64,000 nucleotides of DNA from the NCBI RefSeq assembly GCF_900106945.1, contig NZ_FNNE01000001.1, positions 186,001 to 250,000 on the forward strand, read 5' to 3'. Below, piece after piece: positions 34,251-44,049 of this stretch. Origin of the DNA: Marinobacter mobilis. Lineage in GTDB: Bacteria > Pseudomonadota > Gammaproteobacteria > Pseudomonadales > Oleiphilaceae. Position numbers and translations under genes: made by a program. A model generated the notes under the pieces. That model saw only the letters and a program-made list of their open reading frames with translations. It made no database searches and had not been told where the DNA came from. Each line of letters begins with the position of its first letter. Positions within the stretch are counted from its first letter, which is position 1.

Positions 34251-37200
34251 ATGACACGTAGCAAGGGGCTGCTCACGGCCGCAGGCATTATCCTGGTGTA
34301 TTTTGTTGCCGGCCATTTCGGGTTATCGCTGGCCTTTGAAACCACCAATGTTTCGCCAGTCTGGCCTCCGTCAGGCATTGCCCTGGCGGCCTTGTTGCTG
34401 GCGGGGCCGCGGTTCTGGCCCGCGATCACTGTTGGTGCCCTGCTGGTCAACGTGGCCAGCTTTGGCATCTCCGCGGACAGCTGGATGCTGCACGGTGGAG
34501 CTTCGGCTGTGATTGCTGTTGGAAACACCCTCGAGGCCTGGGTCGCCGCGCACTTCATTCGACGTACCTTGGGGCCTGCGCTGAGCTTCGGCTCGGTAGC
34601 CGTGGTCTTCCGGTACCTGTTGATTGTGGCGCTGGCCTGCAGCATCAGTGCGCTGGTCGGTACCGCCACGCTCGTGGGTTTGGGCTTTGGCCCCTGGCCG
34701 GTGGCGGATGAGATATTGGCCGCCTGGTGGCTGGGGGATTGCGTCGGTATGCTGGTGCTAACGCCGCTTATCCTGGTCTGGCGTGAGCTACCGCGCTGGC
34801 GAATGCGGTCGGTGCTGCACGCCGGGATGTTGGCCCTGGCCGTTGCGCTGGTGTGCGACCTGATCTTCCTGGAATCCCTGACCAATGCGGTCGACACCCG
34901 CCTGTTGACGTTCCTGCTGGTACCCGCGTTAGCTTGTGCAGCCTACCGATTCGGCCTGCATGGGGTCACGCTGTGTGCGGCTGCGGTCTCGAGTCTGGCA
35001 ATCTACACCACCATTGGCGGCCAGGGGCCGTTTGTTTATAGCAGCATCAACGATTCGCTGCTGGCCCTCGATGCCTTTGTCGTGCTGTGGGTCTGCGCCG
35101 GTCTGGTACTGGCGGCGGACCTTAAAGAGCAGCGGCAGCAGGCTTCGGCGCGCCGGCGGGAAATTCTGCTGCCCTGGGCGGTGTTGCTGTTTGCCCTGGG
35201 TACCACCACCTTGTTGTGGCGCCAGGCCATGGACACGGTTCAGGAGAAGGGCGCGGAACAATTTGAATACCTCGCCAGCACCATCCGTGAGCGGGTTGCC
35301 GATCGCATGCTGGACTATCAGCAGGTCCTGCGCGGAGGGGTGGGTTTGTTCAACGCCTCGGAGCAGGTGTCCCGTTCGGAATGGGCGCGTTTTGTTGCTG
35401 ACCTGGCGCTGACAGAGAATTATCCCGGCATACAGGGGGTGGGCTTTGCCCGTTACCTCGACAGTGAGCAAAAGAAACAGGACTTCGTATCGTCGGTACG
35501 TCACGGTGGTTTTCCCGATTTTGACGTAAAGCCGGACGGAACTCGGGACGTCTACGTGTCAATCGCTTATCTGGAGCCCTTTGATTGGCGGAACCAGCGT
35601 GCCCATGGCTACGACATGTTCTCAGAGGAACGACGGCGCCAGGCCATCGCCACCGCCCGCGACAGCGGCGCAACCTCGGTATCCGCGAGGATCACGCTGG
35701 TTCAGGAAGTCAATGTCGGGGTGCAGGCAGGCTTTCTCATGTACCTGCCGCTTTACCGGAATGGCACCGTACCGGCGACGGTGGCAGAGCGCAGGGCACA
35801 GATGGAGGGGGTGGTGTATAGCCCATTCCGAATGGACGACCTGATGACCGGCATCCTCAAACAACAGTTTACCGGGGTATCGATTGAAGTGTTCGATGGA
35901 GAATCCGAGCGGCTTGAGGACCTGCTCTACCAGTCGCCCGGCGAGGTTGTTAGTGACCCGTTAATGGCCGATCCTTTTATCTCGACGGTGCCGGTCGAGA
36001 TCATTGATCGTAGCTGGACCATCCGGGTGACCTCGCGGCCGGCTTTCATGGATTCCCTGGACCTGCAAAAAGCGCAGATCATCTTGATCTGCGGTGTGGT
36101 GATCAGCTTCCTGCTGTTTTCGGTGGTACGGGCGCTAGTGTTTACGCGGTCACGGGCGCTGATGCTGGCCGAAGGGCTGACCTCCGCATTGACTCGGTCT
36201 GAACAGAAATTCTCTGCGCTGGCGGATCATGCCAACGAAGCCATTTTCATTGTCGACGGTGACGGGCGCATCGCCTCGGCCAACCCGGCGGCCAGTGAAT
36301 GTTTTCGCCGGTCGGAAGCGGATCTAGTGGGCATGGCGGTGGCACAGTTGTTCGTACCTGGCCGCCGTGCTGAAGTCACGGCGGCTGTTGGCCATCTTAT
36401 GGCCAGGACGGCGCCCGCTAACCGGATTGAACACATCCAGGCCGAGTGTATCGATCCGTCCGGGCACGAGTTTCCGGTCGAGTATTCGATGTCCCACTGG
36501 CGCAGTGAAAACGAGGATTTCGTTGGGGTCATACTGCGCGACGTTACGGACCAGCGACTGGCGGAGGAGCGGCTGCAACAGGCCCGGGAAGCGGCTGAAG
36601 AAGCCAATCGGGCAAAAAGTGACTTCGTGGCCAACATGAGCCATGAGATCCGTACACCGATGAACGCGGTGCTCGGGATGTCGCAGATTCTCGCCAAGAC
36701 CCCGATGAACGGTGATCAACGACGCTATGTCGAGATGATTCAGACGGCCGGCCAGACGCTCACCGAGATCATCAATGACATCCTCGATTTTTCAAAGATC
36801 GAGGCGGGGCGACTGGATATCGAAGCAGAACCGTTTGATCTGGATGGGTTGGTTGAGGAACTGGCCACTGTGATGATGATCGGGGCAGGCAAAAAGGCCT
36901 TGCAGCCCGTGATTGGGGTGGCTGCCGATGTGCCCAGATGGGTGGTGGGGGATGAGCTTCGGGTGCGTCAGGTGCTACTCAACCTGTTGTCCAATGCCCT
37001 CAAGTTCACGGAGCGCGGCGAAGTTGCATTATTGATTGAGGTTGCCGCTCGCGGAGAAGGCCAGGTCACCCTCCGTTGCCGCGTCCGGGATACCGGTATC
37101 GGTATGAATGCAGATCACCAGCGGCACCTGTTCAGTGCCTTTACCCAGGCCGATACGTCGACGACCCGGCGGTTTGGCGGCACCGGTCTGGGGCTGGCGA

Positions 37201-38564
37201 TTTCCAGCCGGTTGGCGTCATTGATGGGGGGCGGTATCCAGGTTGAGAGCACGCCGGAGCAGGGCAGTTGCTTTACCCTGACGGTGCCTTTTACGCTGGC
37301 GCCGGGTGCGCTGGCGGAGGCACTGCCGGAGACGCTCTCGGGGCGGCGGGTGTTGATGCTGGATGCCAGCGAGACCTGCCGTGACTGTATGGCTCGTACG
37401 TTCAGCTTGCCGAACCTGGCGATTGACAGCACCGGCGATCCGGCCGAAGCCCTGGCCAAGGCCAGACGGGCGCCTGGCTATGACATCCTGCTGATTGACC
37501 GGCTCCCTGATGCCCCCGACCGGGTTGAACTGTTTGCACAACTGAAAGCAGCCATCGCCAACCCCGATTTGGTGGTGTTGTGTCTGGTTACGCCCCACGA
37601 TGAGGTTCCCCAGGAGTTCGGAATAATGTCCCCGCTGATTGCCGGGGTGTTGGTCAAACCGGTGACGCGCCGGCGTCTGCTCGATAAGTTGCGGGCGTTG
37701 CTGGCCGTGGATACGGAGGTGGCGGCCCCGGAACCTGTGGTTGAGCAGCCGGAAGGTGCGGATCTGCAAGGTGCCTGCCTGCTGCTGGTTGAGGATAATG
37801 AGCTGAACCAGATTGTTGCCTCACATTTTTTGCAGCAGGCCGGCGCAGACGTCATTACGGTGGCTGATGGCCAGCAGGCCCTGGATGCCCTGCAGGAACA
37901 GCCCACCCGCTTCGACGCCGTGTTGATGGACGTACAGATGCCGGTGATGGATGGGTTGACGGCGACCCGCCTGATTCGTGACCGGTTGGGGCTGAACCTG
38001 CCGGTGTTAGCCATGAGTGCCGGTGTTCTGGCGAGTGAGCGGGCTAACTGCCAGCGGGCGGGTATGACCGACTTTGTGGCTAAGCCTGTGGTGCGGGAAG
38101 ATCTGATCAGCACCCTGGTCCGTCACCTCGGCCACAAGGGGCAGGGTCTGGCAGCGACAGCTGCTGCAAGTGAGGGGGGTGGCCTGCTGGGTAACCTTGA
38201 GCGCCTGTTGCTGGCCACCGCGAGTCAGGCGGGTGCCCGCGATGCGGTGCTGGCGATCGCCCGTAATATTCGGGATCGGGGGCAGGCGCCTCTGGAGCAG
38301 TCCTATGCGGATTGGCAGGCAGGGGACAGTGGTAAGGCCGCGGCCGCCCTGCACTCCCTGCGCGGCCTGATTGGTAGTCTGGGAGACACTCCGGTGACCA
38401 GGCTGTCGCTGGAACTTGAGCAGGGAGTAAAGGCCGGTCGTGGTGACCTGGAGCCCATGTGGCGGCGTATTCGGGATGACTATGCTCAGTTCTTGACGGC
38501 CCTGGAGCAGTGGCTCTGGCGTCACGAAGCGGATCCCGCGGACCGAGTCACCCCGGCGCGCTGA
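34251..38564 (+). CDS. MASE1-CHASE-PAS hybrid sensor histidine kinase with two receiver domains and Hpt
   Basis: A 1437 aa multi-domain sensor. In order: MASE1 membrane sensor (about 8-290), periplasmic CHASE domain (about 330-590) closed by another membrane helix, PAS (about 650-765), HisKA with the phospho-accepting His in NMSHEIRTPMN (about 795), HATPase (about 895-1020; DTGIGMN, GGTGLGLAI), a first receiver that keeps the LLID aspartate and VLVKP lysine but has only one acidic pocket residue (VLMLDAS), a complete second receiver (LLVEDNELNQ, VLMDVQMPVMDG, FVAKPV), and a C-terminal Hpt with the His of ALHSLRGLIG. The ATG at 34251 has AGGAAGG upstream. No response regulator is adjacent; target unknown. 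Confidence 0.92.
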   Translation: MTRSKGLLTAAGIILVYFVAGHFGLSLAFETTNVSPVWPPSGIALAALLLAGPRFWPAITVGALLVNVASFGISADSWMLHGGASAVIAVGNTLEAWVAAHFIRRTLGPALSFGSVAVVFRYLLIVALACSISALVGTATLVGLGFGPWPVADEILAAWWLGDCVGMLVLTPLILVWRELPRWRMRSVLHAGMLALAVALVCDLIFLESLTNAVDTRLLTFLLVPALACAAYRFGLHGVTLCAAAVSSLAIYTTIGGQGPFVYSSINDSLLALDAFVVLWVCAGLVLAADLKEQRQQASARRREILLPWAVLLFALGTTTLLWRQAMDTVQEKGAEQFEYLASTIRERVADRMLDYQQVLRGGVGLFNASEQVSRSEWARFVADLALTENYPGIQGVGFARYLDSEQKKQDFVSSVRHGGFPDFDVKPDGTRDVYVSIAYLEPFDWRNQRAHGYDMFSEERRRQAIATARDSGATSVSARITLVQEVNVGVQAGFLMYLPLYRNGTVPATVAERRAQMEGVVYSPFRMDDLMTGILKQQFTGVSIEVFDGESERLEDLLYQSPGEVVSDPLMADPFISTVPVEIIDRSWTIRVTSRPAFMDSLDLQKAQIILICGVVISFLLFSVVRALVFTRSRALMLAEGLTSALTRSEQKFSALADHANEAIFIVDGDGRIASANPAASECFRRSEADLVGMAVAQLFVPGRRAEVTAAVGHLMARTAPANRIEHIQAECIDPSGHEFPVEYSMSHWRSENEDFVGVILRDVTDQRLAEERLQQAREAAEEANRAKSDFVANMSHEIRTPMNAVLGMSQILAKTPMNGDQRRYVEMIQTAGQTLTEIINDILDFSKIEAGRLDIEAEPFDLDGLVEELATVMMIGAGKKALQPVIGVAADVPRWVVGDELRVRQVLLNLLSNALKFTERGEVALLIEVAARGEGQVTLRCRVRDTGIGMNADHQRHLFSAFTQADTSTTRRFGGTGLGLAISSRLASLMGGGIQVESTPEQGSCFTLTVPFTLAPGALAEALPETLSGRRVLMLDASETCRDCMARTFSLPNLAIDSTGDPAEALAKARRAPGYDILLIDRLPDAPDRVELFAQLKAAIANPDLVVLCLVTPHDEVPQEFGIMSPLIAGVLVKPVTRRRLLDKLRALLAVDTEVAAPEPVVEQPEGADLQGACLLLVEDNELNQIVASHFLQQAGADVITVADGQQALDALQEQPTRFDAVLMDVQMPVMDGLTATRLIRDRLGLNLPVLAMSAGVLASERANCQRAGMTDFVAKPVVREDLISTLVRHLGHKGQGLAATAAASEGGGLLGNLERLLLATASQAGARDAVLAIARNIRDRGQAPLEQSYADWQAGDSGKAAAALHSLRGLIGSLGDTPVTRLSLELEQGVKAGRGDLEPMWRRIRDDYAQFLTALEQWLWRHEADPADRVTPAR

Positions 38565-38575
38565 GGCCTGGGGGG

Positions 38576-39286
38576 CTACTCCAGGTAATACTCGACGGTA
38601 GTAACCACCCGGACGGTTTTGACGGCTTGCTGTCCTTCGCTGATTCCGGGGGCCTGATCCCTTGGCAGAATCTGGAATACGCCCTGATTGGCCCGGCGAA
38701 TGCCGCCGAGGGTGGTGTTCGCATCCTGGGCAAACTGGCTGGCCGCTTCCCGGGCGGCAGCGGTGGCCCGGGCAATCATGTCCGGTTTGATCTCGTTAAG
38801 ACGGCTGAACAGGTAGGTGGGACCACTGTTGCCATAGTCCGCTGACAGCACGACGCCAGAGTCCACCAGTTCACTCACTCCCTGAGCCGCCTGCTGGACA
38901 CGGGTGATATCGCCGCTGCGAACCATCAGCGTCTGACTGATGATAAAGCGCTGAGCGCCGCCCTGGTTCTGATAGGGGTTGGCGCGGGTGTCGGTCACGT
39001 CCAGGCGTTGCAGTTCCACCGCCTCACTGGCAATGGCCTGAAGTTGTAGGAAGGCCATGATGGCGTCGCGGCTGGCGCGGGCATCATCCTGGGCTTGCTG
39101 CAGGGTGTCACCGGTGGCCACAAATCGCAGCGGCCAAAGGGCCAGATCAGCCTTAACCTCCTGCTCAGCCACGCCCTTGACGGTCACAAACCGGTCGCTG
39201 GTGCGCAGAGCCATCAGACCCTCCATGATCAGGCTGGAGGAGAAGATGACCGCAACGGCAACAATCAGCGTGGGAAGGGTTTTCAT
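38576..39286 (-). CDS. SIMPL domain (DUF541) periplasmic protein
   Basis: A 236 aa protein with an N-terminal hydrophobic anchor or signal (IVAVAVIFSSSLIMEGLMAL) and a SIMPL domain (VTVKGVAEQEVKADLALWPL to the C-terminal VVTTVEYYLE). Related to E. coli YggE, which reduces oxidative stress by an unclear means. It converges on the kinase gene, 11 nt away. Confidence 0.88.
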   Translation of the reverse strand: MKTLPTLIVAVAVIFSSSLIMEGLMALRTSDRFVTVKGVAEQEVKADLALWPLRFVATGDTLQQAQDDARASRDAIMAFLQLQAIASEAVELQRLDVTDTRANPYQNQGGAQRFIISQTLMVRSGDITRVQQAAQGVSELVDSGVVLSADYGNSGPTYLFSRLNEIKPDMIARATAAAREAASQFAQDANTTLGGIRRANQGVFQILPRDQAPGISEGQQAVKTVRVVTTVEYYLE

Positions 39287-39431
39287 AGTGAGTCCTTTCG
39301 GTGGTGGGAAAAGGTCAACATTGCCCAGATACCGGTGACCGTCAAGTCATCATCCATGATGGCTGCCGCGGCCGTCGGCCATTATGTGCCATGCTGGTTG
39401 GCAGGTTGGTCAACATCCTCAGGAGATCCTC

Positions 39432-39962
39432 ATGGCTATACTGACCATTGAATGCGTACGCGGTGATATTGCTCGCCAACCTGATATCGATGCGGTGGTG
39501 AATGCGGCCAATGCCCAGTTGCTATCCGGAGCTGGCGTAGCAGGCGCTATTCATCGGGCGGCTGGGCCGGAGCTGGCGCAGGCTTGTCGGCCACTGGCGC
39601 CGATCCACCCCGGTGAAGCGGTGATCTCTGATGCGTTCGGTTTACCCAATCGCCATGTGATTCATTGTCTGGGCCCGGTGTACGGTGTTGATGAGCCCTC
39701 GGCTCAACTGCTGGCAGCTTGCTACCGCAATGCGTTGCGGCTGGCGGATCGCCATGGCTTGGTGTCGGTTGCCTTTCCGGCCATTTCCACGGGGGTATTC
39801 GGTTACCCGCTGGCGGAAGCTGCGGAGGTTGCCCTCGCCGCCGTATGGGGCTGCGCCGCCGAACTGACGAGCCTGAGACGGGTGCGTTTTGTACTGTTCA
39901 GTGAAGCCGATCGGGAGGTGTTTCAGCGGATTCTGGATGGGGGTGAAAAAAGCCCGGCGTGA
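39432..39962 (+). CDS. Macro domain protein (ADP-ribose / O-acetyl-ADP-ribose binding, YmdB-like)
   Basis: A 176 aa single macro domain. The ADP-ribose pocket shows VVNAANAQLLSGAGVAGAIHRAAG at about residues 20-43 and FPAISTGVFGYP at about 115-126. Such proteins hydrolyse O-acetyl-ADP-ribose or remove ADP-ribose from proteins. AGGAGAT precedes the ATG at 39432. Its last 17 bases form part of the terminator used by almA from the other strand. Confidence 0.9.
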   Translation: MAILTIECVRGDIARQPDIDAVVNAANAQLLSGAGVAGAIHRAAGPELAQACRPLAPIHPGEAVISDAFGLPNRHVIHCLGPVYGVDEPSAQLLAACYRNALRLADRHGLVSVAFPAISTGVFGYPLAEAAEVALAAVWGCAAELTSLRRVRFVLFSEADREVFQRILDGGEKSPA

Positions 39963-39978
39963 TGTCCATCAGCCGGGC
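39946..39978 (-). terminator. Intrinsic terminator of almA
   Basis: On the minus strand GCCCGGC (39978-39972) pairs with GCCGGGC (39958-39952), extended by a bulged TGATG/CATCA, and is followed by six T residues (39951-39946). It overlaps the 3' end of the macro-domain gene. Confidence 0.85.
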
Positions 39979-39987
39979 CAGGCAGGA

Positions 39988-41514
39988 TCAGGCGCCGAAC
40001 AGGGCCGAACGCAGTGGTGCGATGAAGCTGCGGCTGCGGCTGGACTGAGCTTTGCTTCTGCGGCCATCGAATTCGATGTGGCCGTCTTCGATCGGGTCGA
40101 ATCGCAGCGTCTTGACGTCTTCCAGGTAGTTCTGGGACGCCTTCCAGGGGCCGTGACTGCCCTGGCGAGGCAGGCGGTCGGCAGCACGCTTGATGTAGCC
40201 AGCCTCGAGGGAGCCGAGAATGGTGTCTTCGGTACGGCTGTTCTCAACATCCCGGGTCACACAGACCTTGTGCCCCTTGCGATCCATATGGTTGAGCAGG
40301 CGGCAGACATATTCGCTGGCAATATCGGCCTTCAGAGTCCAGGAAATATTGGTGTAGCCAACAATCATGGCGGCATTGGGGAGGCCTTCCACCAGCACAT
40401 TCTTGTACAGCATGGTATCGCTGACCTTGAGCGGCTGGTTATCGACCTTGATCTCCATGCCGCCCATGATCTGCACGTCCAGGCCAGTGGCGGTGATGAT
40501 GATGTCCGCTTCCAGTTCCTGACCGGACTTCAGCCGGATGCCGTTCTCAGTAAAGCGTTCGATGTGGTCGGTGGCCATGGAGGCCTTGCCCGCCTTGATG
40601 GCCTTGAACAGGTCGCCGTCAGCCACCACGCATAGGCGCTGGTCCCACGGGTTGTAGCTGGGAGAGAAATGGCGCATGTCGGCCTTGCCGGACAACTGGC
40701 TGCGAATGATGCCCAGCAGCAGGCGACGAACCGCTTTCGGGTTCTTGCGGGCACGCTCGAAAATGGTCCGTGCCAGGGTGATGTTGCGAGCCCGGGTCAG
40801 GCGATAGGCCAGTTTGTCCGGCAGCACCTTTTGCATGGCCACTGACACGGGGTCAATGGAGGGCAGCGGCATCAGGTAGGTCGGCGACCGCTGCAGCATG
40901 GTGACATGCTCGGCTTTGTCGGTCAGGGTCGGAACCAGAGTGATGGCAGTGGCACCGGAACCGATCACGACCACTTTCTTGCCGCTGTAATCAAGGTTCT
41001 CCGGCCAGTGCTGGGGATGGATAACCTGACCCTTGAAGTCGGCCTCGCCCGGGAAGTCCGGTTTGAAGCCGGCATCGTAGTTGTAGTAGCCGGTACAGCC
41101 CACCACGAAGTTGGCGGTGTAGGTTTCTTTGTCACCGGTCTTTTCACACTCAACGTCCACGGTCCAGCACTTGTCAGCGCTGGACCAGTTGGTGTTGGTG
41201 ACCTTGCGCCCGAAACGAATGTTGTCGGTGACGCCGAACTGCTCGGCGGTTTCGACCACATACTTCTTAATTGAGGGGCCATCAGCCAACACTTTGCCGC
41301 CGGTCCAGGGGCGGAAGTTGTATCCGAAGGTGTACATGTCGGAATCGGAACGAATGCCCGGGTAACGGAACAGGTCCCAGGTGCCGCCGATGGCTTCACG
41401 ACGCTCCAGAATGGCGTAGCGTTTGTTGGGACATTCACGGGTCAGGTGGCAGGCCATACCGATGCCGGAAATGCCGGCACCAACGATCAGAACGTCAAAG
41501 TGTTGTTGGCTCAT
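39988..41514 (-). CDS. almA: Flavin-binding monooxygenase AlmA (long-chain alkane hydroxylase type)
   Basis: A 508 aa flavoprotein monooxygenase with the N-terminal FAD motif VLIVGAGISGIG, the Baeyer-Villiger-type fingerprint FKGQVIHPQHW and the NADPH motif VVVIGSGATA. Long stretches such as GGTWDLFRYPGIRSDSDM and HFSPSYNPWDQRLCVV agree with my recollection of AlmA of Acinetobacter, which starts oxidation of alkanes longer than about C20. The assignment to AlmA rather than another BVMO is thus well supported but from memory. Monocistronic, with its own terminator. Confidence 0.88.
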   Translation of the reverse strand: MSQQHFDVLIVGAGISGIGMACHLTRECPNKRYAILERREAIGGTWDLFRYPGIRSDSDMYTFGYNFRPWTGGKVLADGPSIKKYVVETAEQFGVTDNIRFGRKVTNTNWSSADKCWTVDVECEKTGDKETYTANFVVGCTGYYNYDAGFKPDFPGEADFKGQVIHPQHWPENLDYSGKKVVVIGSGATAITLVPTLTDKAEHVTMLQRSPTYLMPLPSIDPVSVAMQKVLPDKLAYRLTRARNITLARTIFERARKNPKAVRRLLLGIIRSQLSGKADMRHFSPSYNPWDQRLCVVADGDLFKAIKAGKASMATDHIERFTENGIRLKSGQELEADIIITATGLDVQIMGGMEIKVDNQPLKVSDTMLYKNVLVEGLPNAAMIVGYTNISWTLKADIASEYVCRLLNHMDRKGHKVCVTRDVENSRTEDTILGSLEAGYIKRAADRLPRQGSHGPWKASQNYLEDVKTLRFDPIEDGHIEFDGRRSKAQSSRSRSFIAPLRSALFGA

Positions 41515-41806
41515 GAGGTCAACCTCTTGTTATCGGGTTCAGCTTGGCACCGTACCGCTTGATGGACCGGGTGCCAGCGGATGTGGCTGGGGTTTATGAA
41601 TCCTAAGGTACGGGGCTCTTCAGGGAGGGGGATTGGCCGTCAGGCGGGAGGCGCCGCGTAAGCGCGGCCAAGATCAGGGGACTGGCGGGTGGTCATGGTC
41701 TGCCAGCCCTTGCCGGTAGCGGGCTGGCGAGCGCTGGTCGGGCGGCGAATCCGGGCGGGGACGAACAACGGTTGTCCCATTGGGCATGGTGATTTGCCCG
41801 ATAGGC
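41515..41806. other. Intergenic region between almA and the ChaN gene
   Basis: This 292-bp stretch should hold the almA promoter and the end of the upstream transcript. A perfect 8-bp inverted repeat with an 11-nt loop (41702-41709 and 41721-41728, GCCAGCCC/GGGCTGGC) is the only structure I see; it has no T-run. No gene is visible. Confidence 0.5.
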
Positions 41807-42829
41807 TCAGGGCTCCGGCTGACAGTCGATTGGGGGGGCGTCGGCAAAGCGCCGCTGCAGGTCACGGAGTTGCCGCTGGGCATCCCTGAACTGAACCGGC
41901 AAAGGGGACAGCAGGTAGAGAAAATCACCCCTGTCGCGCTGTCCGGCAAGGTCGGGAAAGGCACCTTCGCTGTCGCTGAAAATGGGCGACAGCACAACGA
42001 CGTCGAGATCCGGCGCCTGTTGCTGTATGGCTTGAACGGTCCCAAGGTGGTCTTCACTGTGAAACGTGCCGGTGAGATGGAGAATCTGGGCCCCGGGATG
42101 CTGTTCGAGGGCGACAAGGATGCGGCTGGCCATGGTGTAGTCGCGCAGCAGCTGGGCCTGGTAGCTGTTCATCAGCCGGCTTTGGTCGCGGCTACCGTGG
42201 CTGCCACCGGCCATGGTGGCGAGGAATTTGTCCCGATAGGCCGTGGAGCCGGGGAATGGCGGTTCCGGCAGGGTGGCGCGAACGTCCGGGGTCAGGGTAT
42301 CCAGATAGCCTGTGCCCTGACGGCCAACACAGCGAACCACCTCGCGGGGAGCGTTGGTGGCGATGACCGGAAGGTCGTTGGCAATGGCAAACTCCACCAA
42401 TGGCCGATAGGACGCCTGGTAATTTGCCCAGGCTGCGGCCTCCTCGATCATTTCCCGCTCCCCGGTTTCTCCGGCCAGGTAGCGATCCAGTGCGGGCTGC
42501 CGGTCGATGGCGAACTGCTCCAGCGTGAGGATCTGATCTGGGCGCCGTTGGTAAAGGGCTTGCTGAATTTGTGACTGTAACAGGTGCGCGCCCGGGTGGC
42601 CGTGGTATTCGCCAATCACCACCACATCGGCCTCAACCAGGGTTTCGGCCAAGGCTGGCAGTGTTTGTGGCGTGCCGGTGGCAGCCTCAATGATGCGGGT
42701 CTCATACAGGGTTTGCAGCGGGCGAGAGGCGTCGTGGCGAGCGCCTTCACGGTGGATGGCGTCGAGGCTGGAACAGCCCGCGACGGCAAGCAGTACTGAG
42801 CACAGCAGGTAATGACCGGGTTTCGTCAT
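41807..42829 (-). CDS. ChaN family lipoprotein
   Basis: A 340 aa lipoprotein: signal peptide with lipobox VAGC at residue 19, then the ChaN/EreA-like domain with VVVIGEYHGHPGAHLLQ and TLEQFAIDRQP, where the conserved Glu/His residues lie. ChaN of Campylobacter binds haem and may help iron uptake; the role here is unknown. The C-terminus is a basic, Gln/Arg-rich tail. Confidence 0.87.
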   Translation of the reverse strand: MTKPGHYLLCSVLLAVAGCSSLDAIHREGARHDASRPLQTLYETRIIEAATGTPQTLPALAETLVEADVVVIGEYHGHPGAHLLQSQIQQALYQRRPDQILTLEQFAIDRQPALDRYLAGETGEREMIEEAAAWANYQASYRPLVEFAIANDLPVIATNAPREVVRCVGRQGTGYLDTLTPDVRATLPEPPFPGSTAYRDKFLATMAGGSHGSRDQSRLMNSYQAQLLRDYTMASRILVALEQHPGAQILHLTGTFHSEDHLGTVQAIQQQAPDLDVVVLSPIFSDSEGAFPDLAGQRDRGDFLYLLSPLPVQFRDAQRQLRDLQRRFADAPPIDCQPEP

Positions 42830-42972
42830 CAGATTCTCCGGAAGCGACTGCCGGGTGAGTTACAGGAGTTTACTGAAAAACTGAACCTATTGTGTCACGC
42901 TCTGCGCCCCTCCGACAGGTAACCATTGTGAGCCCTGGCGGCACACACTCTGCATTTATAGGTTCTCCTGTC

Positions 42973-43896
42973 GTGAGCAAACGTAATCGTATGGCGTCCC
43001 GATCGCTGTGGCACCCGGCGTTCTGGCCCTCCTGGGGCATTGTTTTTGTCCTCTATCTGTTGTCCCTGTTGCCCATGGCGCGCAAGCGTTCGCTGGCGGC
43101 TCGCCTGGGCCGGTTGCTGCATCGCAAACTGAAATCACGGGCACGAGCCGTGTCGGCAAACCTGGCGGCCTGCTTTCCCGAACTGACCCCCGACGAGCGT
43201 GAGCAACTGGCGGAGGACGCCTTTGTTTCCTGCAGTCTGGGTATTTTTGAAAGTCTTCACTGCTGGTGGCGAGACACCGAGTCGCTACAGCATAAGACTG
43301 AGGTGGTCGGGCTTGAGCATCTGCAGGAGGCAATAGCCCAGAACCGGGGGGTGCTGCTGATTGGCGCTCATTACAGCATTCTTGACCTGGCCTTACCGCT
43401 GATTGCCTGCCAACTGACTAAGCCGGGATACATGTATCGCCCCAACAACAACCCGGTCATTGACCGGATGATTGAGCGCGGGCGCCGGCGCCACTTTGGT
43501 ATCCAGCCGTTCAACAAACGTCAGTTAAAAGACATGATGGGCTTCCTTCGGGAGGGTGGTCAGGTCTGGTATGGCTGTGATCAGGATTTCGGTGGCAAGA
43601 CCGAGCTGTTTGTTCCTTTCTTCGGGGTCGATACCGGCTGCATTACTACGCCAACCTATATTGCACGGGAATCTGGTGCCGCGGTCATCTGTGTCAGCCA
43701 TCTGCGGACACCCGATGGTAACTACCGGGTCGAGTTCTCTGAGATTCAGGAGTCGTTTGGTCTGGACCCTGAGCAGGATGCCCGCATCTGGAACGGCTTT
43801 ATCGAACAGGCCATTCGCCGTTTCCCGGATCAGTACCTGTGGCTGCATAAACGCTTCAAGACCCGTCCGGCCGGTGCGGCGTCGATTTACCGGTAA
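42973..43896 (+). CDS. LpxL/LpxM-type lipid A biosynthesis acyltransferase
   Basis: A 307 aa inner-membrane acyltransferase of the HtrB family. A membrane anchor (FWPSWGIVFVLYLLSLLPM) precedes the catalytic HX4D as GAHYSILDL (about residue 130), and GYMYRPNNNP follows the family pattern. It adds a secondary acyl chain to lipid A from acyl-ACP. The GTG at 42973 is chosen because it gives a family-like N-terminus; a GTG at 42892 would add 27 residues and an ATG at 42991 would remove six. LpxL versus LpxM cannot be decided. Confidence 0.9.
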   Translation: MSKRNRMASRSLWHPAFWPSWGIVFVLYLLSLLPMARKRSLAARLGRLLHRKLKSRARAVSANLAACFPELTPDEREQLAEDAFVSCSLGIFESLHCWWRDTESLQHKTEVVGLEHLQEAIAQNRGVLLIGAHYSILDLALPLIACQLTKPGYMYRPNNNPVIDRMIERGRRRHFGIQPFNKRQLKDMMGFLREGGQVWYGCDQDFGGKTELFVPFFGVDTGCITTPTYIARESGAAVICVSHLRTPDGNYRVEFSEIQESFGLDPEQDARIWNGFIEQAIRRFPDQYLWLHKRFKTRPAGAASIYR

Positions 43897-44049
43897 CCCG
43901 ACCCTGCGGGTGCCGGGTCATGGCGGTATTGATCTGGCTTTGATGGCGACTATGGCCGAGACGGGTATTGTCGGATAACCTGCCGGTGTTTGGGTGTGTC
44001 TGCTGTTTCCTGCGGCTTGCCCGTAAATCCGGATTCGGAGAACCGATCT

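Noticed and set aside
34136..34897. A 253-codon frame antisense to the hybrid kinase start
   Set aside because: Overlaps the MASE1 region; low-complexity Ser/Thr/Pro composition with no ribosome-binding site.
41702..41728. Terminator for the ChaN lipoprotein gene
   Set aside because: The 8-bp stem is perfect but lies about 80 nt past the stop and has no T-run on either strand, so I list it only as an unexplained structure.
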